Source: Planctomycetota bacterium (GTDB lineage: Bacteria; Planctomycetota; Phycisphaerae; Sedimentisphaerales; SM23-30). From it: a DNA stretch of 8,868 nucleotides. Under the pieces are notes generated by a model, which saw only the letters and a list, made by a program, of their open reading frames with translations, did not search any database and had not been told where the DNA came from. The stretch spans positions 1 through 8,868 of the forward strand of contig JAKQBU010000291.1 in NCBI GenBank assembly GCA_029573975.1, written 5' to 3'. A program made the position numbers and the translations under genes. Positions 1 through 6,683 of this stretch are shown piece by piece (the first letter of the stretch is position 1; every line of letters starts with the position of its first letter).

Positions 1-419
1 TGGGGGATACCAATGATATGAAAGCCGCTTCGGCGTCGCGGCAGATCGTCTCGACGCTTTTGTATGCGCAGACGCTGGCAATCGCTTCGCAGCAGAAACA
101 CCAGGTGGTATTCGACACGGCCAACAACCTTTATGAAATCAGGGACGAATCCGGCAATACCGTTGCGGACCCGGTGAATCCCAGCCAGCCGTACCGGGTC
201 AACTATGCGAATCATCCGCAGTTGAAGCCGGTGGCGATTGTCGGAGCCGATTTCGGGGGTACGAATACCGTGTGTTTTGATACGATTGGGAGAATGGTCG
301 AGGGGGTTGCCAGCGACAATCTGCTGATGTCGCAGGGAACGATCTCCATCCAGGCCGGTTCCGAAGCAATGCAGGTTCTGGTAGAACCGGTAAGCGGGCG
401 AATCCATATCGCCGAGTAG
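1..419 (+). CDS. GspH/FimT-like pseudopilin, 5'-truncated by window edge
   Basis: The reading frame is already open at the window edge (bases 1-2 end a codon) and runs to TAG at 417-419, so an ATG at 18 is internal and about 138 codons are visible. The missing part should hold the prepilin-peptidase site and hydrophobic N-terminal helix. The visible part fits the GspH/FimT family: a helix that begins in 'SRQIVSTLLYAQTLAIAS' (the family's 'a..la..l..AR..A' pattern), a strand 'HQVVFD', the late 'VCFDTIGRM' turn typical of the F-x-x-x-G motif, and a closing 'VLVEPVSGRIHI', like the terminal T/S-G-R strand of these proteins. Minor pseudopilins of this type sit at the tip of a type II secretion pseudopilus or type IV pilus and prime its assembly in the inner membrane. 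The gene lies 46 bp upstream of the pilM-like gene on the same strand, consistent with an operon. The family call is from motif shape and could be another pseudopilin subfamily. Confidence 0.75.
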   Translation, partial: GDTNDMKAASASRQIVSTLLYAQTLAIASQQKHQVVFDTANNLYEIRDESGNTVADPVNPSQPYRVNYANHPQLKPVAIVGADFGGTNTVCFDTIGRMVEGVASDNLLMSQGTISIQAGSEAMQVLVEPVSGRIHIAE

Positions 420-465
420 AAGCAATCCTACATACCACCCAAGAGAAAAAGGGATAAAAGTACGC

Positions 466-1476
466 ATGGGTTTATTTCCTTCCCGACATACCAGCCGGAT
501 TGGCTTGGATATCAGCGAAAATGCCATTCGTCTGCTGCAACTGGAAAAGAACCATTCCCATCTATCGGTGAAAGCCGCTGCGCAGTGTAATCTGCCGCAC
601 GAGATCCGGGAGGAAAACCGGCAGGGTTATCGCTGGTATCATTATTGTGTGCAAACCATCCGCCATATGATCCAGGAAAACGGCTTCAAAGGCCGCGCGG
701 TCCGGGTCTCTTTTTCGTTTGACCAGTTAGACTATGCCCTGCTGCAGATCTATACCTCGATTGGGCAGGATATGGACCAGGCGGTATGCGCCCAGGCGCG
801 GGAGCAGTTTGGATTTGAAGAACACTACGGGACGGTGGATTACTGGGAATCAGGCGAAGTGGGCAACGCCTCCGAATCCTGCCGGCAGTTTATCGCCTTT
901 GGTGCCTCCGACTATATTTTGCAAAACACCCTCCTGATGCTGGAGGATATGCATTTACGCTGTGCGGGGATCGAGCCGATGCCCTGCGCTCTGTTCCGTT
1001 CGGTGTGTCATGGCCGGCCGGAACAAGATTTTGGCCGGTCCATGCTGATCGTTCATATCGGACTGGATTATTCGGTCGTACTGACCGGCAGGGGTAATTT
1101 TATGACGGGGATTCGGCGGGTGGATTATGGATCGCAGGATTTTAACGACAACCGGCCCCATCCGTTTGATTTTCTGGTGAATCCTCGTGAGGAACTGGTT
1201 AAAAAAATACGGGATTGCCGGGACTATCATCAGGCGATTTTTGAGGCGGAGCTACCGGAAACGCTGATTCTGACCGGTGAGCCGGTCCAAACCGAGTTTC
1301 GGGAGTTTTTACAGCAAAAAACCGGTTGTTCGGTGAATTTCTATTCTTTTATTGCGGGGCTGGAGGTTGCAAAAGCGAAAACGAGCGAGGGCCAGGATTT
1401 CGGGGCAAGCGGTTGGGCTGTGGGATTGGGATTGTGTCTCAAAGATTATGTTTCTGAGAAAATGGCAGTCGGATAG
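466..1476 (+). CDS. pilM: PilM/MshI-like actin-fold pilus assembly protein
   Basis: A 336-residue soluble protein that starts 'MGLFPSRHTSRIGLDIS', the usual PilM opening in which a short basic leader precedes the first actin-fold phosphate loop (residues 12-20). The middle resembles PilM subdomain 1C: 'LRCAGIEPMPCALFRSV' matches the family's 'aGl.p..vd.ep.Al.R' stretch. The second phosphate loop is at about 194-203 (IVHIGLDYSV), followed by an R-x-V-D-Y-G segment (216-222), and the adenosine-side motif is 'LILTGEP' (267-273). PilM is cytoplasmic and docks PilN, linking the pilus motor to the inner-membrane complex. All three nucleotide loops deviate from consensus here (S17 where G is usual, H197 where D is usual, E272 where G is usual), so ATP binding may be weak or lost, as in MshI/GspL-like relatives. 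A purine-rich AGAGAAAAAGGGA stretch precedes the ATG. Neighbours are a pseudopilin upstream and a secretin downstream. The superfamily call is firm; the choice between PilM and MshI is not. Confidence 0.85.
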   Translation: MGLFPSRHTSRIGLDISENAIRLLQLEKNHSHLSVKAAAQCNLPHEIREENRQGYRWYHYCVQTIRHMIQENGFKGRAVRVSFSFDQLDYALLQIYTSIGQDMDQAVCAQAREQFGFEEHYGTVDYWESGEVGNASESCRQFIAFGASDYILQNTLLMLEDMHLRCAGIEPMPCALFRSVCHGRPEQDFGRSMLIVHIGLDYSVVLTGRGNFMTGIRRVDYGSQDFNDNRPHPFDFLVNPREELVKKIRDCRDYHQAIFEAELPETLILTGEPVQTEFREFLQQKTGCSVNFYSFIAGLEVAKAKTSEGQDFGASGWAVGLGLCLKDYVSEKMAVG

Positions 1477-1650
1477 AGTTTGGGACCGATAACCAAGTGG
1501 GAATGGCAGGTTTGTAACACTTATAAAGGAAATAAATATGTAAAGAAGACGATTTGCGGTCAGGGAAACGTTTAGGAGGGCAGTTGGTTCGACGATAGAG
1601 GATATAGGACAAGGTATTGAGTTATTATGTACTACTCAAGGAGAATAATG
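1477..1650 (+). other. Intergenic leader between pilM-like and secretin genes
   Basis: This 174-bp gap is the longest within the pilus gene block. I see no hairpin terminator and no convincing -35/-10 pair. It contains several ribosome-binding-site-like purine runs: AAAGGA at 1525-1530, AGGAGG at 1574-1579 and AAGGAGA at 1638-1644. Only the last serves a long frame. The first is followed seven bases later by ATG-TAA (1538-1543), a start codon directly followed by a stop. No frame encodes a recognisable PilN or PilO remnant. It may be a regulatory leader or eroded coding sequence; neither can be shown from sequence alone. Confidence 0.4.
1638..1644 (+). promoter_or_regulatory. Ribosome-binding site deciding the secretin start
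   Basis: AAGGAGA lies immediately before two consecutive ATG codons (1648 and 1651) and inside the reading frame that could begin at the earlier ATG 1627. Spacing from AGGAG (1639-1643) is 4 nt to ATG 1648 and 7 nt to ATG 1651. This favours 1651 (1648 also possible) and argues against 1627, which has no comparable site and would put charged residues ahead of the signal peptide. Confidence 0.75.
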
Positions 1651-3444
1651 ATGAAAAAGGTATTGCTTGCAGGAATGGGTATTCTGGTTTTGGCCTGGCT
1701 GCTTCAGCCGGCCTGGACGCAGGATACGGAATCTGAATTGGACTTGGAGACGGTAGAAGCTGCCGAACCGGCTGTGGAAGCGGCGGAACCGGCTGCGGAA
1801 GCGACGGAAGCGGCAGTTGAAGCGGCTGCAGAAGTACCGGTCGCCGCGGAACCGGCAGAGGTTGCCGATGTCGCCCAGGTCACCGCGCCGGACGCCGAAG
1901 GAGTATTTCCCTCGCTGGTATTGAAGGCGGAAATCACCGATTTTCTGAAGATGATCGGTTCGGCCAGCCAGAAAAACATCATTCCCTCCCGTCAGGTGCG
2001 GGGCGTGGTGAATGTGAACCTTTTCAATGTGACCTTTAGGGAAGCCCTGGATGCGGTTTTGAAGGCGAATGATTTTGCCTATGAAGAGCAGGGCGCCTTT
2101 ATATATGTTTATACCCGGAAGGAATTTGAACAACTGCAGGCAGCGGCCCGGAAAACCGAAACACGGGTTTTCCAGGTGAATTATGTCTCCGCAGCGGATG
2201 TGAAAAGTCTGGTCGATTCCCTGTTAAGCGATGACGGCCAGATTACGGTTACTCCCGCCGCCAAAAAGCAGGAAGAAGAACCGGGTGAAAACTGGGCACT
2301 CAATAATTATATCGTAGTTGTGGATTATCCGGAGCGTCTGGATGAAATCGGGAAATTGATTGCCGAAATCGACGCCCGTCCGCCGCAGGTGCTGGTGGAA
2401 GCGACGATTCTGGTGGCCAGCGTATCGGATGAGAATCAACTGGGCGTGGATTTCAATGTTTTGAGCGGCCTGGATTTTAGTATGGCGGAAGTGGAAAAAG
2501 CCGGAGTATATGAGTTGCCGGACGGTGCGGATGACGCGGCCCGGATCAGCGGTACCAAAGCGACCGTTGGTTCCGGTACCGAAGGTTTGAAGATCGGGGT
2601 ATTTTCCAGCCAGATCGAGCTGATGATCAATGCTCTGGAAACGATTACGGATGTAGTTACGCTGGGCAATCCCAAAGTGCTGACGATCAACCGGCAAATG
2701 GGCAGTGTGCTGGTGGGCAACAGTGATGGGTATATTACCACGGAAGTATCTGCGACGACCGCCACGCAAACGGTGGAATTTCTGGATACCGGTACGGAGC
2801 TGAATTTCCGTCCCTTTGTCATGGCGGATGGCTATATCCGCATGGATTTGTTCACCAAGGATAGTGACGGCGGTGTGGAAGTAAAAGATACCTTTACCCT
2901 GCCTTCGGAATCGACGGCGGAGGTGACCTCGAATGTGCTGGTCAAAGACGGGCACACCATTGTGATCGGCGGCCTGTTCCGCGAACGGACCAGTCTGACA
3001 CGGTCCCAGGTTCCGGTTTTGGGCAATCTGCCCGTGGTGGGTCCCCTGTTCCGGGATACCATTGACGATTCGGGGAAAGAAGAAGTAATCTTTATGATTA
3101 CGCCGCATATTGTCCAGGACAATGTGGATTATGCGATGGCGGATCAGGTCAAGATGGAAATTCAGCAGAAGATGATGGGATACCGGGAAGGGCTGTTATG
3201 CTATGGCCGCGACCGGCTGTCGTCCGCTCATTATCAGTGGGCTCTGCAGAATCAGGAAAAGGGCAAGATGAAAGCAGCCTTGTGGGATGCGACCCTGGCC
3301 AGCCATATGAATCCGAATTTCCTGGATGCGGTGCAGTTGAAAGAGGAATTGCAGGGGAAAGCCCTGTATGAAGAACAATACGGTCCGATGAACCAGTTTA
3401 TGCGGAATCTGCTGGAACGGCAGGGGGCGGCTGCTCCGCGGTAA
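1651..3444 (+). CDS. GspD/PilQ-family outer-membrane secretin
   Basis: Secretins form the multimeric gated outer-membrane channel of type II secretion and type IV pili. From ATG 1651 the protein has 597 residues. Residues 1-24 are a Sec signal peptide (MKK, hydrophobic core, likely cleavage near 'AWTQ'). Residues about 30-80 are an Ala/Glu/Pro linker with a seven-residue repeat. Residues about 86-155 form an N0/STN domain (FPSLVLKAEITDFLKMIG...), and about 171-247 one N1-type ring domain (RVFQVNYVSAADVKSLVDSL ... LIAEIDARPPQVLVEATI). The C-terminal secretin barrel spans about 250-490 and carries the hallmark 'VPVLGNLPVVGPLFR' (454-468) and ends at 'FMITPHIVQD'. A further 107 residues (491-597) form a helical, TPR-like tail. 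Having a single N1 domain makes it more PilQ-like than GspD-like, which usually has N1-N3. The gene closes with tandem TAATAA stops. It follows the pilM-like gene without pilN/O/P and precedes a TPR lipoprotein that may be its pilotin. The family is certain; the specific machine (pilus, T2SS or competence) is not. Confidence 0.96.
   Translation: MKKVLLAGMGILVLAWLLQPAWTQDTESELDLETVEAAEPAVEAAEPAAEATEAAVEAAAEVPVAAEPAEVADVAQVTAPDAEGVFPSLVLKAEITDFLKMIGSASQKNIIPSRQVRGVVNVNLFNVTFREALDAVLKANDFAYEEQGAFIYVYTRKEFEQLQAAARKTETRVFQVNYVSAADVKSLVDSLLSDDGQITVTPAAKKQEEEPGENWALNNYIVVVDYPERLDEIGKLIAEIDARPPQVLVEATILVASVSDENQLGVDFNVLSGLDFSMAEVEKAGVYELPDGADDAARISGTKATVGSGTEGLKIGVFSSQIELMINALETITDVVTLGNPKVLTINRQMGSVLVGNSDGYITTEVSATTATQTVEFLDTGTELNFRPFVMADGYIRMDLFTKDSDGGVEVKDTFTLPSESTAEVTSNVLVKDGHTIVIGGLFRERTSLTRSQVPVLGNLPVVGPLFRDTIDDSGKEEVIFMITPHIVQDNVDYAMADQVKMEIQQKMMGYREGLLCYGRDRLSSAHYQWALQNQEKGKMKAALWDATLASHMNPNFLDAVQLKEELQGKALYEEQYGPMNQFMRNLLERQGAAAPR
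1753..1857 (+). repeat. 21-bp tandem repeat encoding a seven-residue Ala/Glu/Pro motif
   Basis: Five consecutive 21-bp units (1753-1773, 1774-1794, 1795-1815, 1816-1836, 1837-1857) encode secretin residues 35-69: VEAAEPA, VEAAEPA, AEATEAA, VEAAAEV, PVAAEPA. The first two units differ at only three bases, all at wobble positions; later units are more diverged. The repeat lies between the signal peptide and the N0 domain, so it is expected to be an extended, acidic periplasmic linker. Confidence 0.85.
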
Positions 3445-3506
3445 TAATCGGATAGTTCGATGTAGCGTTTGAAAGTGTAAAATAGGCATGTTGCTTCATA
3501 ACCCAC

Positions 3507-3511
3507 GGAGG
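3507..3511 (+). promoter_or_regulatory. Ribosome-binding site of the TPR lipoprotein gene
   Basis: GGAGG lies five bases before ATG 3517 and fixes this start. The resulting N-terminus is a proper lipoprotein signal. The 72-bp gap from the secretin stop (3445-3516) shows no other clear element. Confidence 0.8.
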
Positions 3512-3516
3512 TACCG

Positions 3517-4728
3517 ATGAGGCAGGCAGTAAGCAGTTTGATGATACTGGTGTTGGTCCTGGCAGGCTGCCAGGATCAGCACCAAAAAAATAAGGCGGCG
3601 GCAATGAACCGGTGGAATGCCGCTCGTTCGCAAATCACCACCAATATGGCCCGGGAGCAATTTCAGTCGGGCAATTTTGCCATGGCGGCGAAAACGGCGC
3701 AGGGGGTGCTGGACAACAATCCCCAGTATCTGCCGGCCCGGCTGCTGCTGGGGCAGGTTTATCTGGAGCAGGAACAGTACGCCAAAGCCAGAAAATGTTT
3801 TGCGGAATGTCTGGAGCAGGAGCCCGGCCATCCGCAGGCCAATTATTATATGGGGACGGTGCACGAAAAGTGGAACGAACTGGATCAGGCTTTTGTCTGT
3901 TATGAAAAAGCCTGGCAGGGCCAGCCGGACCATGCTCCTTATCTGCTGGCCATGGTTGAAACCAAGGTATCCCTGGGTGAACACGAAACCGCTTTGTCGC
4001 TCCTGCTGGAGGGGATGAAAGAGACGGATCGGGAGCCGAGCCTGTTTATGGCGGCCGGGACCATCTACAGTCATCTGGGACAATACGACCAGGCGATGGG
4101 GATGTATCAAAGGATACTGGATTCGTCGCCGGAGGATCGGGCGGTAACGGAGGCCATGTCATTTTGTCTCTATCAGGCGGGCCGGTATTCGGAAGCGAAA
4201 GATCTGTTTGGCAAACTGATTGCTTCGAGCAAAACCACCCCGCCCTGGTCTTATGATCTGGCGATGGGGGATTGCTGTATGAATCTGAACCAGTACCATG
4301 AGGCGATCCGGTGTTTTGAACGTGTGAGCCAGCAGGATGGTTCCAATCCGAAAATCTGGATTCGTCTGGCACAGGCGTCTCTGGGACGAAAAGACTATGA
4401 CCGTGCCCGAACCTATGTGGACCGGGCGCTGGCCTTGCATGAGGCGGATGCGGAGGCGTGGACGGCGCAGGGGATTATCGCCATGCAGGAACAGGATTAT
4501 CCGAAGGCCCAGGAGGCCTTCCAGGCGGCGGTCCGGGCGGACGAGCAGAGTTCGCTGGCGTATTGCTGGCTGGGGCAGTCGCTGGAGGCGCAGGGAAATG
4601 CGGAAGAAGCCCGAGCCTGTTATGCCCGAGCGCTGGAAAGGAATCCGCAGGATCCTCTGGCCCGGAAATTTTTGCTTTCGATGGAGGGCCAGGAGCAAAG
4701 TTCCTCACCGCGGGCAGAAAAATTCTAA
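3517..4728 (+). CDS. TPR-repeat lipoprotein (PilF/TadD-like; candidate secretin pilotin or scaffold)
   Basis: A 403-residue lipoprotein. Residues 1-18 are a lipoprotein signal peptide ending in the lipobox L-A-G-C, with Cys18 as the lipidated residue. Asp at position +3 after Cys (Q19, D20) does not give the classic D-at-+2 inner-membrane retention signal, so outer-membrane sorting is plausible. From about residue 36 to 392 there are roughly ten tandem tetratricopeptide repeats of about 34 residues, recognisable by the W/L-G-Y-A-P spacing, for example 'LGQVYLEQEQYAKARKCF', 'AGTIYSHLGQYDQAMGMY', 'LGQSLEAQGNAEEARACY'. TPR solenoids bind peptides and partner proteins. In type IV pili the TPR lipoprotein PilF/PilW helps secretin multimers assemble in the outer membrane; the position directly after the secretin supports a similar role. 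PilF usually has about six TPRs, so this is a longer protein and may do more than piloting. The C-terminal tail is a short, Ser-rich charged segment. The TPR lipoprotein call is firm; the pilotin role is inference. Confidence 0.9.
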   Translation: MRQAVSSLMILVLVLAGCQDQHQKNKAAAMNRWNAARSQITTNMAREQFQSGNFAMAAKTAQGVLDNNPQYLPARLLLGQVYLEQEQYAKARKCFAECLEQEPGHPQANYYMGTVHEKWNELDQAFVCYEKAWQGQPDHAPYLLAMVETKVSLGEHETALSLLLEGMKETDREPSLFMAAGTIYSHLGQYDQAMGMYQRILDSSPEDRAVTEAMSFCLYQAGRYSEAKDLFGKLIASSKTTPPWSYDLAMGDCCMNLNQYHEAIRCFERVSQQDGSNPKIWIRLAQASLGRKDYDRARTYVDRALALHEADAEAWTAQGIIAMQEQDYPKAQEAFQAAVRADEQSSLAYCWLGQSLEAQGNAEEARACYARALERNPQDPLARKFLLSMEGQEQSSSPRAEKF

Positions 4729-4767
4729 GAGGTTTTTTATCTGCAAACGTATGAGTCTGCTTCGATG

Positions 4768-4774
4768 TAGGAGG
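4768..4774 (+). promoter_or_regulatory. Strong ribosome-binding site selecting a GTG start
   Basis: TAGGAGG lies seven bases before GTG 4782, optimal spacing. There is an ATG at 4751 but it is in another frame, and in-frame codons upstream give no comparable site. The GTG start also places the first transmembrane helix right at the N-terminus, as expected for a sensor kinase. Confidence 0.8.
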
Positions 4775-4781
4775 CCTGCCG

Positions 4782-6266
4782 GTGGCGCTGGCGCGACGAT
4801 TACTTGTAGTGCTGATTCTTCTGACCGCGTTGGGCGGCAGTGCGGCCTTTTATGCCACCGAGATAGGGCTGACGGGATCGGAAGAGCAGGTTCGACTGCT
4901 GGGCTGGCTGGTTTTCGGGGTGATGACTTTTTTGAGCATCCTGATGGTGGTTCTGATCTGGCGGAGTTTGTCGCGCTCGCTGCGAACGATCTCGGATCAA
5001 CTGCGCAGTTTTGAGGCGGTGGAAGAAATCGGGATGCTCATGGTGGAAGAAAAAGATGAACTGGCGGAAATGGTGGGGCAGGTGAACCGGTATCTGACCA
5101 CGATTAAATCGCGGTTTGATCAAAAACGGATTGAACGGAAGGAACTGGAGATTCAGGCGCGGGTGGCGGAAGCGGAGCGGAAACAGACGGAGGCGATTAT
5201 CTACAGCATTTCTGAAGCGGTGCTGGTGACGAACAAATACGACGAATTGCTGCTGGCCAATCAGGCGGCGGAAAAGCTTTTTCATTTTCGCCTGGAAGAC
5301 AAATTTCAAAGCCCGATTGAGGAGGTGCTGGACGACAGCGTCGTTCTGCAGTTAATCAGGAGCACGCGGGAAAACAAGAGCCATGAAGTTACCCAGCTTG
5401 TGGAGCGGCCTGATACCGATACTACGCGCATACTGAGTTTAAAGGTACTTTTATCCTGCATACTGAATCATGAGGAGGAAGTACTAGGGGTTGTAGTGGT
5501 TATCCATGATGTGACGGCGGAAAAGGAAATCGCCCGCATGAAGGACGATTTTTTCAGCAATGTTTCGCACGAATTAAAGACGCCGCTGGCGAGTATCCGG
5601 GCCTGTTCGGAGATGCTGGCGGACCAGGAGGCGGATAACGAGCAGACGCAGCGGGAATTTTGCGAAATTATCCAGGAGCAGGCCAAGCGACTGAATCGGC
5701 TGATCGATGATATTCTGAATATTTCCCGGATTGAGTCGGGGGTATTGAGTGTGAATCTGGAGCTGCGGGACCTGGGACCGATTCTGGACGAGGTCATTGC
5801 CGGGCTGCGTCCGCAGGCGCTGGAGAAACAGATTCGTCTGGAGCGGCAGGCTGATTCGGAATCGATCCGCGGGTATTTTGACCATGATATGATGTATCAT
5901 GCGATTATGAACCTGATGAACAATGCGATTAAATATTCGTATGCCGGCCAAACGGTCACGATCCGGGCCGGACGCACCGAAGAAGAAATGTATGTGGAGG
6001 TGGAAGACCAGGGCGCCGGCATACCGGAAGAAAGTTTGGCGCAGGTGTTTGACAAGTTTTACCGGGTTCGCGCCCATCAGGAAATGGCGGGGGGAACAGG
6101 GCTGGGTTTGCACCTGGTCAAACAGATTGTCGAGAATGTGCATGGGGGCGAGGTGACGGTGAAAAGTGCCGTCGGGAAAGGAAGCGTTTTCCGGATTGTT
6201 ATACCGGCCTGCCCGAACGTTCTTCCGCCGCAGGAAGCCAATCCAAAATGTACTATCAGGAATTGA
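4782..6266 (+). CDS. Membrane-bound PAS-domain sensor histidine kinase
   Basis: A 494-residue two-component sensor kinase with a GTG start. Two transmembrane helices (about 7-25 and 39-60) flank an extracytoplasmic loop of only about 13 residues, so the signal is probably sensed in the membrane or cytoplasm. A HAMP-like/coiled-coil segment follows (about 60-135), then a PAS domain (about 137-248, from 'EAIIYSISEAVLVTN' to 'VVVVIHDVTAEKE'). The HisKA dimerisation helix carries the phospho-acceptor His263 in 'SHELKTPLA'. The HATPase domain has all its boxes: N box NLMNNA (377-382), G1 D-Q-G-A-G-I-P from Asp409, F box FDKFYRV, and G2 GGTGLGL (437-443). The protein should autophosphorylate on His263 and pass phosphate to Asp56 of the receiver protein encoded three bases downstream. 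The architecture is of the PhoR/WalK class rather than the six-helix PilS kinase that controls pilin genes. It begins 53 bp after the TPR lipoprotein gene, so read-through from the pilus block is possible. No catalytic residue is missing. Confidence 0.97.
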   Translation: MALARRLLVVLILLTALGGSAAFYATEIGLTGSEEQVRLLGWLVFGVMTFLSILMVVLIWRSLSRSLRTISDQLRSFEAVEEIGMLMVEEKDELAEMVGQVNRYLTTIKSRFDQKRIERKELEIQARVAEAERKQTEAIIYSISEAVLVTNKYDELLLANQAAEKLFHFRLEDKFQSPIEEVLDDSVVLQLIRSTRENKSHEVTQLVERPDTDTTRILSLKVLLSCILNHEEEVLGVVVVIHDVTAEKEIARMKDDFFSNVSHELKTPLASIRACSEMLADQEADNEQTQREFCEIIQEQAKRLNRLIDDILNISRIESGVLSVNLELRDLGPILDEVIAGLRPQALEKQIRLERQADSESIRGYFDHDMMYHAIMNLMNNAIKYSYAGQTVTIRAGRTEEEMYVEVEDQGAGIPEESLAQVFDKFYRVRAHQEMAGGTGLGLHLVKQIVENVHGGEVTVKSAVGKGSVFRIVIPACPNVLPPQEANPKCTIRN

Positions 6267-6269
6267 AGT

Positions 6270-6656
6270 ATGCTACAGAAGAAGAAAAGAATATTGGTCG
6301 TGGATGATGAGGTACATATCCTGCATGTGGTTTCGCTGAAACTGCGAAACGCCGGCTATGAGGTTCTCACGGCCCAGGACGGGCGGGAGGCGCTGGAGCT
6401 GGTGCAGACGGAATGTCCGGATGTTCTGATTACGGATTTTCAGATGCCGTATTTGTCGGGACTGGAATTGTGCCGGCGGCTGCGGCAAATGCCAGCCACG
6501 CGGGAGATTCCGGCCATCATGCTGACGGCGCGCGGTTTTGCGCTGGAGGAAAAGGCGATGTCCGACAATGGGATTCGGATTTGTCTGAATAAGCCGTTCA
6601 GTCCCCGGGAAGTGCTGCGGCTGGTGGATGAAATGCTGGCTGCGAATTTGGCATGA
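6270..6656 (+). CDS. Single-domain (CheY-like) response regulator
   Basis: A 128-residue protein consisting only of a receiver domain. The acidic pair is Asp12/Asp13 in 'ILVVDDE', the phospho-acceptor is Asp56 in 'VLITDFQMP', the switch threonine is Thr86 in 'IMLTARG', and the conserved lysine is Lys108 in 'LNKPFSP'. The aromatic switch position after Thr86 is not an obvious Tyr/Phe. There is no DNA-binding or enzymatic output domain, so it must act by protein-protein contact or as a relay intermediate, possibly on the HD-GYP protein encoded next or on the pilus machine. The start codon is three bases past the kinase stop, with AGGA at 6258-6261 as ribosome-binding site inside the kinase gene, so kinase and regulator are almost certainly co-translated and cognate. 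The function as a receiver is firm; its target is unknown. Confidence 0.97.
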   Translation: MLQKKKRILVVDDEVHILHVVSLKLRNAGYEVLTAQDGREALELVQTECPDVLITDFQMPYLSGLELCRRLRQMPATREIPAIMLTARGFALEEKAMSDNGIRICLNKPFSPREVLRLVDEMLAANLA

Positions 6657-6683
6657 GACCGGCGTTTATGGCAGAGTAAAAAC

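Noticed and set aside
1477..1650. Cyclic-di-GMP riboswitch before the secretin
   Set aside because: This was considered because of the HD-GYP gene downstream, but the conserved GEMM sequence blocks and paired stems are not present.
1627..1650. ATG 1627 as the secretin start
   Set aside because: It lacks a ribosome-binding site, whereas AAGGAGA sits inside this segment and is well spaced to ATG 1651, which also gives a standard signal peptide.
2224..3108. Long minus-strand open frame (294 codons) opposite the secretin gene
   Set aside because: The plus strand encodes an unmistakable secretin here. The antisense frame is a by-product of its codon usage, with His/Arg/Gln-rich composition and no recognisable domain.
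3496..4110. Minus-strand open frame (204 codons) over the start of the TPR lipoprotein gene
   Set aside because: It overlaps the lipoprotein's ribosome-binding site and signal peptide on the other strand, and its product has no domain-like features.
4717..4739. A-run and TTTTTT after the TPR gene as a terminator
   Set aside because: The A and T runs could pair only through AT base pairs around a loop, without a GC stem, so it is not a convincing intrinsic terminator.
4337..5014. Plus-strand frame (225 codons) bridging the TPR gene and the kinase start
   Set aside because: It is an Arg-rich out-of-frame reading of two well-supported genes; ATG 4751 in that frame lacks a suitable ribosome-binding site.
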